Assembly: GCA_035079385.1 (NCBI GenBank)
Contig: JAVHKY010000018.1
Coordinates: 2,480,001-2,544,000 of the forward strand
DNA: 64,000 nt
DNA from: Aspidiotus rigidus
Lineage: Eukaryota; Arthropoda; Insecta; Hemiptera; Diaspididae
Reading direction: 5' to 3'
Shown here: in pieces, positions 36,320 through 48,300 of the stretch
How positions within the stretch are numbered: the stretch's first letter is position 1
Layout of the letters: each line of letters opens with the position of its first letter
The notes under the pieces: model-generated
Databases searched by the model: none
The model's input: only the letters and a program-made list of their open reading frames with translations
What the model was told of the DNA's origin: nothing
Translations under genes and position numbers: made by a program

Positions 36320-36910
36320 ATAAATGACCACGATTGAAAGAGTAGGACTGTCGAATAGGTCTAGAAGAATCAAATCTATGGGTAAAAAAGTGCTGAATAA
36401 GCATTTGCCCAGACTAAAAGTTGATAGAGGACCCGCCAACCCTTGTAATCTTATTATAGTCCCTGCTGATAAGAGGAACTGAGTGTATCAATCAGTGAAT
36501 TGTCCAATGGGCTTGAATAATGGCTCGGTTTATACCACCTTCCCCAAAACGTCAATCGAGAAATTTCTCTATCACCGGGAGAAGAAGTGGCGTTCAGTTC
36601 AAAATGTGAACTTTTAGGAATGTTTTCAAAATAATTATCTTCCCCTCAGAACAGACCACTTGATGAAATGACTAAAATTGTCCTTACCGTAAAAATGTAA
36701 CCAGAATTTGGTCGCGTAATGTAGCACATCTTCATTATATTACCTGACCAACACGCAGGTCTTTTCCCGAACTGCCCATTTGTATTGAATGGCTACGACA
36801 AATATACTTGTTATTTGCTCGAATTCGAATTTCGTCGCATCACTTCTCATACAAGAGGTTTGTTGAGAAGTTGATAAACCTGGAGGGTGTATAAATTTCC
36901 GTCCCAGCAC
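36320..36910 (+). pseudogene. Penelope-like element reverse transcriptase relic
   Basis: Plus-strand reading gives NLIIVPADKRN and then a stop, where Penelope-like reverse transcriptases have I-x-PADKG. About 30 residues on comes YTTFPKTSIEKFL, the position of the Y-x-x-L-x-x-DPTxxIE block. Near 36,740-36,830 ILPDQH followed at the right spacing by P-x-x-P-x-V matches the LPKIHKxxxPLRPIV block (L, P, H, P, P and V at matching positions). Near 36,845-36,885, SHTR then (after a frameshift) FVEKLINLEG matches SH-x-x-x-x-x-FVxKL. The order and spacing of four blocks make the call fairly firm despite stops and frameshifts. The catalytic YxDD region and the GIY-YIG endonuclease are absent. Confidence 0.65.
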
Positions 36911-38689
36911 TCTCTTGATCAGTGACTCAAAATGTTTTATTTCGTTCTTTACCTCTCTTTGGCCCCGACTTAATCCGCTTTGTTCGGTTTTTGTAGCAAA
37001 ATACGACAGTAGCTATTTATTCAAAAGACGATCACTATAAATTAATTTCGCTTCCAATGGAAAAATGCTAGAAGATACGCCACCTTTACACGCCCCTTTC
37101 GGCGATCATAATATGTACCAGTGAACTTTTTTCCTAGTACCAAACGGAGCATTATACAGTCTAATATAATACACTCAACCCCTCTCTAGGCTACGAATAT
37201 TGAAAACAATATTCCAAATCTGTATACTACGGTATAAATTAGAACGGTATCTGACGAACGAGAGAAAAATTTGCATTCGTAATAAGTATGCACACTACTT
37301 ATCGACAGACACTCGAGTCAAATTTTGGTTTATTATCGTAGACACGAGGTTTCTTCGAGCTAGACCGAACCGTTTAATTTTCAACCTCAAGTTACATTGT
37401 TACCTACTAAGGTGGCGAAGACGAAGAGCGGGCGGGGAAGCTATGGAAACGATATGCAAATGCTCAACGAACCATAAGGAAAATTGTGCATACCGGTTAT
37501 ATAGACTTTCTTAAGTGGTTAATAGTATTTGAAACGACGCGTATAGCTCATTATTATATTATTATTATTTAGTCGAACAAGATCGCATTTTACAACAAAA
37601 ATTTAATATTCAAAATAGTCGGCAATTATAGCTCGCGTAGTCGGTATGCTCGCATGGAACGCTTTTGTGGTGGTAATTACAGCTTTCTTCGAAACGAGGC
37701 TAAAACCTGCGCTCTAAAAATCTGGACGCGTCAGTAGCGTTTTTGCGAACGCACGATAACGGTCACGAAGAGCTTTTTTCTTTTTTATTTCCTTTTAAAT
37801 CGTGATTAATACGCTACTTTCTCTCCCGGCACAAAGGCCGCCTATAGTATAATAATAATGTAAATGAAATAGACGCGAATATCTTTGACGCGCCGCGCTG
37901 TAAATGGACGAAGAAAAGTCAAGAAAAAGCCGATAAATATATCGCACCCGAGGGGCGATTTTCTTCCTTTTTTCTTCTGGTAATTCGCATTTAAAAAAAT
38001 AAAAGGAAAAAAGGAAAAAAGAGAGAAAAGATTTACCTTATTTTCTCGTTGGTAATCCCTTACAGGACCCTTCGCGTCTGTTCGTTGGTTTTTTGTTCGC
38101 TATGCTAGTGGTAATCGCCCTCTCGGTCAACTTTTTTACTCTATAATCTCGCGCTCTCGAGAAAAGGTAAATTGTGTACGTGTATTTTTATAAATCGACG
38201 TTTACCGAGGCCATTCAGCATCGGTGAAATTCGAAGGGAAAGTAGGAAAAGATTAAACGCGTTTGTAATTGAACTTTAGCCAAAGAAAAGTATACTGAAT
38301 TAGAAATTATACACCATTATGTAAAGTGTAGTATGGGATGGGCGAATGGAGGCGCGTTCAAAATTTTGGAATCGCTAAATTGTGTTTTAGATAACACTAT
38401 TCCAAGTGAGGAGGAAAAATTGTTGTAAGACGGAGTTTTTTCAGCCCTCTGACTCTCTCAGCTCTTTGCTTCGTTTTCGTTCTGTCACATCAGTGGGTAC
38501 GTTTACCTCTCCATGTAATCAAACCTCATTTCATTTTAGTGTTATTTCAATTCTTCTCTGTCTCCTACCCTCGTAACCGCATTCTCCTCGGGGTGTCTAT
38601 TTCGATAAACCATGTCAACCGTCAATTTTATGACGTTAACAAATTGCCCGTGAGTTCAGTTCTTTGAAAGTTTTGATTGAAATTGCGTT
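36911..38689. other. No gene recognised
   Basis: AT-rich, mostly unique DNA with TTATTA runs near 37,550-37,570 and purine-rich low complexity at 37,990-38,035. A 104-codon plus-strand frame at 37,200-37,514 has no recognisable features. Confidence 0.45.
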
Positions 38690-39570
38690 GATATATTGTT
38701 GAAATCGACCTCGCGCAGACGTCAATATCAGGATATCAAGTCGACTCCATTTCAACTCACTCACCTCGTTGATTTTGATTTGACTTCTCTAAACGTTTTC
38801 ATGAATGAAATCAACCGCGCGGTTGCATCGATCTCAAGTCAATTTGTAGTTCTGCACCAACTTCAAATTGACGTCGCTCTGGGGTCGATTTTTAGTCGAC
38901 TTCATCAAGTTTTTGTATCGACTCGGGATACTCTGTCGCGCCGATTAACAGTCGATATTTAGGTTTCTGGGAATCTATGGTGGTCAACTTTAAATCGACG
39001 TCAATTGGAAGTTCATGTACTGTCACTTGAAGCGTTCTATGTGTGCAGATACAATGCATAGCTGAGGATCTCAATTAAGCTTGACCAGCGAATCGACGCA
39101 ATTTCAACATCTTCAGTCGGCATTAAAATCTGATATCAGAAGTCGACTCATTTTTTACCTCGATTTTGAAATCCTCAAATATGAGAGGTAGACCGAGTGT
39201 ATTGTTTAATACTATATGAATATGCTTGGACTTTTTATGGGCAGCAAGGTTCACTACAGAGAAAAGGAGACGTTGCAAGTCATGTTCCACTCTTCCGCAC
39301 GTTCACCCGCTCCACCCGAAAAATTGTGAACGAGGTCCAATGATCTTTACTTTTATTATCACGTTCTCGCGTTCACGGTTAGAATACACTTCTGTGACTG
39401 ATGCTCGGTCCACCTCGCATATGGTCTGAAACTTGAAATCGAAGTTGATTGCAAATCTTCTGGCGATGAACGACTTATAATCGATGCGACCGTCGATTTT
39501 GGGACGACAGAAATTGACTCAATATCGACGTCAAGTCCATTTGATGGTAAATCGTTTGGACATGAAAGAC
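38690..39570. repeat. TCGA-rich mosaic repeat, copy 3 (two blocks)
   Basis: Blocks at 38,690-39,160 and 39,425-39,560 are packed with AAATCGAC, GTCGACTT, TTGACGTC and TCGATTTT words in both orientations. The internal order differs from copies 1 and 2, so this may be a different part of the same family. Confidence 0.5.
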
Positions 39571-39662
39571 GTCTAGATTTTCTATACATAGTACTCAACA
39601 ACACCCACACTCGGCAAGATGAGTTATAGAAATAAATCCATAGGTTAAAGCTTTATCTGAGA

Positions 39663-39812
39663 TATGGATCCTTTTTAGCCAAACCCAACCAAGCGACATG
39701 GCAACAATCTAAAGAAGTGAAGGAAATGTTCATTTACTATAAGCGGAGATTCTCCTTTTCCCCAGATCGTTATCATGTCGCTTGGTTGGGTTCAGCTAAA
39801 AAGGGTCCATAT
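39663..39812. mobile_element. Hairpin MITE, about 150 bp
   Basis: TTTAGCCAAACCCAACCAAG then CGACATG in the left arm (39,663-39,710) is mirrored by CATGTCGCTTGGTTGGGTTC in the right arm (39,763-39,812), with a few mismatches. Flanks show no clear duplication. Confidence 0.75.
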
Positions 39813-40109
39813 ATGCCTTTGTTTAAATAGATGATGAAGCATTCGTCTTTTTACCTAGTGATACATTAAATGAATTTCTTTGTGAGATTTCGTAAAAGAA
39901 AGAGAAGGTGGACTAAAAGAGCAATTTTATGAATCGTTTAGTTAAAATCAATCAGCTGACGTGCCTTCGATTTTTCATCATATTATCAAACCTTTTGAAA
40001 ATATTTTAATTTTTAAATAGACCTATGTATTTATAATTTGAATGAATAAAATCTTCTTTATTGAATTATTAAATATGATTTAGTGCGAAACATTCATGAT
40101 TTTATTTAA

Positions 40110-41074
40110 TCTTCTAATATATAAAGCAGAAAGTTTGTCCGTCTGTCTGTCTGTCGTCCTGTCCGTTTATAACTCGAGAACTACTGGGCCGATCGCTTTC
40201 AAACTTTCACGATATATTGTCCTCATCCCAGAGCAGCACATAGACTCATAAAAATAAAAATTTGACGGGGAGGTGCTGAGTAATTTCAAAAAAGGGCGAA
40301 AACAATGACTTTTTTCAATATAAAAAAACGTGGTGGTGTAGCTTGCCATGTACGTTAGACCTACGCGCGTTGAGTGGCGCAGTTTCGAGAATTGAATTAT
40401 TGTGATAACTCGAGTATAACTCATTTTTATGAAAAATTGAAGAGAACAAAAATTGTAGCCCCTGTAATTTCCTTTCGAATGAGCCCGGTTCCAGATTTTT
40501 AGGAGGAAATTTTGTGACTACAGTATTCGCTGTACTTCCATACTAAGCAAGTTATTTTATTCACAGTTTTAAAAACACCTACATAAAGGATTTTACATCC
40601 GGTATCTCATACAAGAACCAATGTCTAGACACGGTGCGCACTGCGTATGGGCTAGCGGAAATGACCCTTTTTTTTACCTGTTGTCCGTGTGTTTTATTAG
40701 GGACTGGCAAAATGTCAATGGATTTGTCTGTATTCTGCTGCGATGAATACAGGCTTCACGCGTTAAGTCAGCTCTCAAGTGAATTAGTGTGTAAAAAATT
40801 TAATTTGGTGATTTTATTTTTGTGCGACTCGGAACTTTGATATATTTTTATAAGTACAGTCGCAGTTTTTGGTGTCTATTTTCTTATTTTTGACCTGAAT
40901 AGTTGTAAATTTTGCAAAACTCTTTCCACTGTTTCTTTTTTAAAAATTCATCTGAATTCCAAGATACCTACAAAACACACATACCTACAAGATACAGATA
41001 CCTATAAAACACAGATATCTACTCAACACACAGCTAGCGGTCAGGCGCGCCGGAGGCGCGACGCCAACCGCTAG
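40110..41074 (+). mobile_element. Probable non-autonomous Helitron (rolling-circle element)
   Basis: The left end reads TCTTCTAATATATAAAGC, preceded by A; the right end reads ACCGCTAG followed by T, fitting the Helitron rule of 5' TC, 3' CTAG and insertion between A and T. Just inside the right end are nested palindromes: CTAGCGGT (41,034-41,041) with ACCGCTAG (41,067-41,074), and inside them GCGCGCC with GGCGCG. There is a GTCT microsatellite near the left end (40,137-40,165), as seen in many insect non-autonomous Helitrons, and no Rep/helicase frame. The body holds CTCGAGAACTACTGGGCCGA, a phrase common to such elements as I recall them. Confidence 0.6.
41034..41074 (+). repeat. Terminal palindrome of the Helitron-like element
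   Basis: An outer 8-bp stem (CTAGCGGT/ACCGCTAG) encloses a GC stem. This would be the terminator hairpin, although here it reaches the very end instead of sitting 10-12 nt inside, which is a departure from the canonical form. Confidence 0.7.
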
Positions 41075-41394
41075 TATTATAATAAATATTTCGTCATATA
41101 ATATGATTGGGTCAATAATTTATTGATTTGATTAAAATTAATTTGATTCATAAAATAAATCATCTTCTCTGAATGATAATTTAATAAAGAAGATTAAATC
41201 ATTTAAACAATAAAAATAGTCGCTATAACTTGAATTGATTTTATTGAAAATTATTTACATCAAATATTTTTTGTGACAAATAATTCATATAAACTAATAA
41301 TTGAAATATAAAAAATTAGAATGTAGGTCTTGAAGTGTGCATCTCTGTATGGTGCAAATTGTTCATTGAATAAATCGATTTGAGTTATTTCAGT

Positions 41395-41470
41395 CATTCT
41401 GGGTCAGTTTGTGGTCGGTATTGAGCGGAACCTAATCGACTCAAAATAACGCATAGTTCATAGAGATCGG
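41395..41470 (-). repeat. TCGA-rich mosaic repeat, fragment in reverse orientation
   Basis: On the minus strand TTTTGAGTCGATTAGGTTCC and CGCTCAATACCGAC parallel the TTTTAGTTCCGCTCGATACC block of copy 1, and CAGAATGACTG follows in the same order. Confidence 0.5.
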
Positions 41471-42089
41471 TCATCTAAAAATCAACCAAACTTATCTTAT
41501 TTCAATGTAAAATTCCCTAAAACTTGAGAAATTTTCTAAGAAAAAATTTTTTGAGGTTGCTATAAGATTGAGGTTGGAGTAGGTTATTTGAAATCAACTT
41601 TTCTCAGTTTCAATTCTGGTAGGCGGCTTGCCTTGATATTGAATTGTTTATAGTACATGGTCTTCCTATTGAAAAAGGTTCTAAACCATGAGTGAAATGG
41701 TTATGATTGGAGCGCGGACCTCTTGGCATTTTTGAAGCTGAGTTTTGGCCATTAAAATTCAAAAATTGGCATTATTTGACACGGAAAAAAAATCACAAAA
41801 ATCTTGAGTAAAAGTAAAAAATTGTGTATTAGATTTGACTTGAAGTTCGTTTGTAAAATTAATATAAAATAATGATGAAAATGAAAATCTATAAGAGCGG
41901 GAATTAGCTAAAATAATCCAATGCTCCTCAGCAAGGCTTTCTTGCATATTCCTGCCTCCCGAGACATGTATCCGAAGTATGTTACAATGTTGCACGTTAC
42001 ATCTCGAAATTTTCGTACTCATCATGAGAAATGTGTCATTTTTTTCGTTCTTTTATGCATACGAGCATTTTTTTGTTGATATTAGTCGT
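41471..42089. other. No gene recognised
   Basis: AT-rich; TTGGCATTTTTG and TTGGCATTATTT near 41,723-41,780 recall the array at 42,090. A clear repeat unit cannot be drawn. Confidence 0.4.
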
Positions 42090-42155
42090 ATTTGGCACGT
42101 ATTTGGCATTTTATCCGTTTCTGGCATTTCTACCGGTTTTTGGCATTTTTGGCAA
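42090..42155 (+). repeat. Imperfect array of TTTGGCATTTT units
   Basis: About five units of the form GGCATTTYTRCCGTTTYT, ending in a poly-A run at 42,155-42,170. Confidence 0.5.
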
Positions 42156-42170
42156 AAAAAAAAAAAAAAA

Positions 42171-45100
42171 TTCCTTAGCCTCTCCATATCCTAAAACGTG
42201 CTTACCTTTCACTCCCAATCCTCCCGTCCTCATGCAAGTAATCTGACAAATGTCGCGAAATCCGTGCTCTAGTTATGATCAATCGATCCGCATAAAATTT
42301 CGCTCGAGCACTGATTGATACAAACATTCAGAATTGATCACAAGATACCCTGTTTTCAGATTCTGGTCACTCCCGTTTTTAAATTTACCTCGGAATTTTC
42401 GCCAAATGTTCGGTAGAATGATGATGATTAGAGGGTTGCTTCCGTTCGCTCCCATTCTCGTTGACTCTAATGCCATTCATATTTCAATTTTGTGAACGGA
42501 CAGCGCTAGTATCGCGCACACCGAAAGCAAGAAAATTGATGGATAGTGCGTGTGACAGGCGATAGGCTTCCTCGAATCGATCTGAATCGATTTTTATGAA
42601 AGACGTTGATTTATTTAAAATTCTACACTCTACAAATCGTATTTTCTTCATTTTTATTCTAAATTGCGTCATTTCCGAGTTATGTTGAGATTACTCACTG
42701 AACAGATAAATGGGAAAATCGCCGATCGTAACGCTCCTAGCGGATGGCTGGCCCATTGTTGAGCCATTTGCGAAAAATTCCAGAAAAAAAACTTTCCCTC
42801 TGAAAAAACATGCGATCTTTTTCGTTCTCTTCAAAGATGAATTTTGCTAGTTTCAACTCGTGAAAAAACTTACGTAAAAATGGCTTCCTAACCTCCCTCT
42901 TGGTCATGTAGAGATTTTTCAAACCCCCTCCCCTTGGAGGCCCTCACGTACTTTGAATCATTGCTGCAATGTGAGTGAATGTGACGTCACAGAGCTAAAC
43001 GAGCTCTTGCTCATCCTTCAAATTCAAAATGAGCATTAAATCATTTTTGGGCTCTCATGAACGTGGACGAAACCAACCCTGATGATAATATTACAATGTA
43101 TCATTTCCAGGGGATTGGAATGCTGTCCTTCTGTAGTGAAGAAACTTTGTTTGTCAAACTTGGAATATATTTAATTTCCTAAATCTTGCTTGAAAGTCAT
43201 CTTTTACGAACATAGAGTTAACAGTTATCAGTCAATTCACGAACGAAAATTCTTCTACATTAAGGGAAAATTGTGAAACAGTCAGTATATTCAAAGTTAT
43301 TCTAGATACCCTAATCCTTTGTCCAATCAACCCAATTCAAGGGCTAAAAAGTTTTTGTTATCTAGAAAATAGAAAAATTAGAACAATATTTTGATCAGAC
43401 GTCGAGGTGTATGTGGAACGAGGTGACTCTAAGTCGACGAAATTGTTTGAAAGTTCATCGGTTCGATGCGGCGGTGATCCTCTACACCCTTTCTCTCTCT
43501 TTCCCCAAGTTCTTCTACCTGAACTCCGATAATATGTTCCTTTTTTTTCCCTTATATAGTATCTCTTTTTCTTGTCAAGGATAATTGGACAGTTTTAAAT
43601 CATCCTCATAATTTACTCGTGTAGAATACTCTCATACTTGCGCCTTGCTAGAAATCTGCTGTGGGAACTTCTTGCTTACATTATTTCGTGCGACAATATT
43701 TAAGAATAGTGCCGAACTCTTACTACAGATTAACAAATATTAGATCCACCTTGGTAATTTTTCTCGACGGTCAAACTTCACTCATGCTCCGAGGAAATTT
43801 GACAATGAATAACTGCTACTTAATACGTTCTCTCTTCAAAATGCATATTCCGCGGCAAACGTAAAAGCTGTTTCCTGGAAGGTCGTTGAATAGAAAACGT
43901 TGGAGGCAAAACGCAGAATTCCCAGGACGTTACCACTAAAGACGTCCTATACCTGGCCACACCGTCTATGTGTGTATATGTAGCGGCTGCGGATGAAATC
44001 GACGGAACACGTCGTCGGTGTTACATATTTCTCATGGACTATCAAACGTATATAGATGCGACAAAATGCAGCATAATTAGCTTTTCTTTCTCCATTGTCG
44101 AATGAAATATAAATTCCGGACGACGAACGACGCGGTGCGATCTTTGCAGACGAGAGAGTGTATCTTTTTCGACTTTTTAATATCGTTTAACGAGTGTATA
44201 GGACGACTGCGAGACTCTGTGATGTTTACAGTAAATCGTGCCGTATACGAGCGAGGTCCCATCACTAGTCAGTCATTGATGAATGCAAGAATGCGCCACA
44301 ATAAACCATCCGAAAAATTGCGAACATAGGAATGCCGTTCCGGCGGCGATAAGGTTTTTGAAGCTGAAACGGCAGTCACGTACTTCTGGTTTACGAAATC
44401 GGCTACCGGGCTTTTTATTCCTCTCTCCGCGCCCCGTATTATTATATAGTTCGAGACGAAAAATGTTTACGATGCAAACCAACTTGGAATATATGTCGAT
44501 GATGTCAAGAGTACCTATGCGAGCACTCTCTACGAGGGTTACCTTATACTTAATTAATCGAAACGTGGGATAAGAAAACGGAATTATTGATTGTACAAGC
44601 ATTAGCGCCAAGTGTCAATCGTTATAATGTTGTAGACGTCCGGTTATTATGGAGACAATGTCAGGTAGTCGAACACCAAAGTGCTGCTCTGGTGCTATAG
44701 TCTAATCTTTATCACGGCCGTGGACGAGAAAAAACCCATAAAATATTCTACGAGAAAGGTTCTTCTGAGAAAATGAATGCAAAAATCTCCATTAGAGATC
44801 TCGTTCGTTTAGGAGAGAAGCGCGTCGCCCAATTAAGAAGGAAGGTTACAACGATTTAATCCTTGAATTTCTTACTGAATGACCTAAATTCCGTCGGTAG
44901 GAAAGCCCTAATTTTCTACTTTTTTGTTGTTCAATTTAAATAATACCTATATAACGATGTACCGTAATTTACACGCGCTTATTTGAATGGTCAAAGACCC
45001 ATACACGTTTCAATGGTGTGTGTGAGTTGAGAATGATATTTCCTTCCTAGATATAATGTGTGTGCATTCGTACGTACATTACAAATACGTATACGTTTCA

Positions 45101-47005
45101 TTGCACGTCGCAACAGTATAAATACTGATGAATGTAAGCCGGGTGCTACGGAGTGTATCGAAGATTATTAGAAGTCATTAACGAATATACTCGGGCGCTG
45201 AATCTGAATGAACGGCGCGCATGCAACATCACCTCCCACACCATCAGCGCGAACATTCGAAAAAAAAGTGAATAAATTAAGGATTTAATGAATCCGAAGA
45301 AAGAAAGAGAGAAATCGAAAGAAAAGAAGGAGGAAGAAATCAAAAAATATAAATCATCGTTATTATCTCGAGAGTTGAAAAATAATGGTCGAAGGTTTTC
45401 CTCGCAATCGTATCAAGAGTGAGACCGTACTTCTCTTTACCGCATCGGTATATATAGAGAATATGTATGCACCGAAATTAGACCTTCTGTGAAGGTATGA
45501 ATTGAAAATAGCTATACAGGACGAAATTAGACGTTAATGCCGCCGCAACGGCTACTGCTTATATTCTGGATGCTCGTATATGTTGAACGTGGAACCGGTT
45601 TGAAGAATGGTACAGAATTTTAGTGAATGATTAGCGAAACGGGAATGTTTTTAAGCCTTCATTTCTTGACTTTTTCTGCATCGAATAAATATTGAATGGG
45701 GGATGACGAACGATTGTTGATTTATTGTGTACGTATATCTGTGCTTCTCTCTCTCTTTATTTTTTTTTCTTCTCGAGCTCGTATAAACATAATCAACGTT
45801 GTGGCGAACAAATGGAATATCAACTTCGTACGTAGATTTTTTTTCAAGTGAGTTTACAATCTCTACGGAGGCCATTTACCCGCTCGATGCTGTTTGATGA
45901 CGAAGGTGACCAAGTTTCATGCGAAGGGTTTGTGAATGACGCTTCGCGAGAGTTAATTTTCTCTCGAATTCTCATTGGAGCGTTCGGTTTGCTCTTAATT
46001 GCCTTCTTTTCCCGCCTCGTTCCACCTTGTAAGACGAGCATGTTGAATATGTAAAAATACGTCGAAATTTCGTCGTCGGAGATAATACGGTTACGCCTCT
46101 TCGTGAGATGAAATTACATTTTCTATTGATTATGATAGTTCGTGAAAAAAGAAACCTGTCGCGTTGATTACGTGATATTCTTGTACGTAAATGAGAGAAA
46201 TATTCGAGTAAAATTTTCGTCTTTTTATCTAGCATTGGTATGACTGTGGATTAGTCCTGCTGGTTTTTAAATCCTATCAGGTACACACACCGTTCATTAG
46301 GTGGCCTTCAGAACACGGCGAACTGTGTATACTATTTTAGCGACGGCTCCCAATATGGGCTGCTTCTCGTGACGTCACTCACTGATAACGGTTAGTGATC
46401 TTAGGTATAGATAGTAGGCGTGATGCTCAAGAGCTTATCGATACCTGTCATTCGTTATTACTTGATTTTTTTATGAATGAGCCTTGCATTACACTGAAGG
46501 TTATCGGGTTAGTGTGGGAAGGTGGATAGTGGCGGGGCATGGGCCTCATGATATTGGGGCCCCACATTCATCAGAAAAAAATATGCTGAATTAACTGGCT
46601 TTACATTGAAGTACGACACTCAACTGTATGCACAGGCCGCCAATAACTTTCCGCCTTGGGCCTTCGAAAAGCTCACGCAGACACCGAAGGTGCGGACGAT
46701 AAGGACGAATATGAATCATATGGTCATGTGGAAATGGATGGATTGAAAGAAGCTCATCATGCTAATGATTTTCTCATGATTGTTCTGGGGGGGGGGGAGA
46801 ATTCGGGATGCAAGGAGTAGAATGGTGAAGGTGGATGTTTTCGAGAGCTAGACGAGAGAAGAAGTGGTCACCAGTATTGCAGTATAGACATGAAAGTGTT
46901 GAGAGGCGAGAAAAGATTGGATGAGAAGGCTATGGAGTATTCTGAGACGGGCTGTGAGGAAGCCAAGGAATTGGAGCTGTATCAATGGATCAGAGCTCAT
47001 TGCAC
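42171..47005. other. Long stretch without recognised genes
   Basis: Mostly unique DNA. Slightly GC-richer parts lie at 43,900-44,600 and 45,500-46,230, where overlapping frames of 65-112 codons occur on both strands; none is recognisable and none has convincing splice boundaries. GTGACGTCAC palindromes lie at 42,981 and 46,369. A run of 9 G lies near 46,788-46,797. Confidence 0.45.
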
Positions 47006-47009
47006 GATG

Positions 47010-47365
47010 AGGAAAACGACGGTTTCCTTGAAGTAGTCAAACGAGGATGGTAGGGAACCTGTTCTAAAGGTCAAATTGGTTTCGGTGTTGAGATTCCTCC
47101 CATCATATATTGTGGCTTGAAAATCTACATTTTGACAGGGGACCTGTTTTTTTTTTTGAGAAATTCGCTGTGCCCCGTTCGACACTTGAAAAAATATTTC
47201 TCGTCTCTGGAGCTGTATATGAGGGGGGAGGGGCTTAGAAAAATGTCGACCTCCAAGCTATATACAATAGGAGAGGGACTCAGACAAATTGAGTTATGTA
47301 AGATAGGCGGGGCACTTGAAGAAATTCCAACTCGCGACCCGTAGTAGATGATAGAAGGGGTCTTT
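47010..47365 (+). repeat. Copy of the foldback repeat family
   Basis: Carries AAAACGACGGTTTCCTTGAA, AAACGAGGATGG, AGGGAACCTGTTCTAAAGG, then GGGGACCTGTTTTTTTTTTT with GAGAAATTCGCTGTGCCCCG, and three GGGGCTTAGAAAAATGTCGA-like units. The order is B-block, A-block, 47-bp units, as in the 15-kb element, but the inverted partners are not seen. Confidence 0.65.
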
Positions 47366-47439
47366 TAGTGTTTGAAGTACTGCATATCTGGTTCATTGAA
47401 GGGTCTAAGCCAATTGGTGTACATAGCATCGGATGTCTA

Positions 47440-48300
47440 GTGACTTGAAGGGGCTATCCTCATGCGGGTCCATAGAAGAGGGACGGACCAGGATGCAGAA
47501 GAACTTGGTGTGCAGAAAATGAAGATTTGTTGAATAATAGGATTGGTAAAATGGGGGTCTTGAATAGCACGTAAGTATGAGAGAGACTCAGATAGGAAAA
47601 ATAATTGTGGGGGAAGGAGAGTAGCGGATGAGAAGGGAGAGGCTGGTGCGCAAAGCTGCTCCCGATTTAGACCCGTCTGTAATGTGGGAAGGTGGGAGGG
47701 AAATTCTGGAGAAATGATGTTGTCGATGACTTGTTTGAAAGTAAGACGTCAGCTGTTTGGGAACTTCGGTGAGATGCGGAAATCGATATCAGAGATAGAG
47801 CTTTATCAAGGGGGAGTATATGAGAAAAAAAAAAATAAGAAAGGGTGTTAGTTTGAGATGAGTGCCGTGGTAGGGTAGAAACGACAGAAGAAGTGAATTA
47901 TGTGGGCTGAGAGAATTGGGAAAGACGGGAAGACTTGGATATTGGGCGGCTGAGGCCAAAAAGTTGACAGTGAATGGAAGAGCACAGAAACGGAAAGGAG
48001 GAAGATTTACCTAAGCGCATAGTCTGGGTGAAGGGCTGGTGCGTAGTGCATCGAGGGCCAGTCGAAACCCGGAAAATTGGATAGAATCCAGTAATTTCAA
48101 AGTTGGTTTTGTTGTGGAGTGGGTGTAAATCGGAGAATCGAATCAAGTTGGGAACGGATTAAACTATTATAAAGTTGAAGTAGTTTGTGGTTGAAAAATG
48201 AATGAGGAATCAAAGTCAAAATTTAGAATTTGGGAAAATTCTCGGGCGATCGCGTTAAGCACGTTGTCTCTAGAATAGATTCAATGATGAAAATGCCAGA
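47440..48300 (-). pseudogene. Second Jockey-type LINE relic (reverse transcriptase end and RNase H)
   Basis: Minus-strand reading from 48,190 gives LLQLYNSLIRSQLD, then after a frameshift LKLLDSIQFSGFRLALDALR followed by TSPSPRLCA, which matches the family pattern LDxIxxxGxRLxLGAxRTSPxxSLxxEA very well. About 110 residues on, ITDGSKSGAALRTSLS (47,690-47,640) is the start of RNase H with its first catalytic Asp intact, and SESLSYLRAIQDPHFTNP (47,600-47,545) matches the SDSxSxLxAI block, with Asp changed to Glu. Several stops and frameshifts disable it. A foldback-family copy abuts its 3' side. It is a different copy from the relic at 30.4-32.5 kb. Confidence 0.75.

Noticed and set aside
38696..38962. 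88-codon plus-strand frame
   Set aside because: It lies within the TCGA-rich repeat, whose composition explains the open frame.
44273..44611. Overlapping frames of 96 and 112 codons on opposite strands
   Set aside because: Neither has protein-like features or splice boundaries that I can defend.
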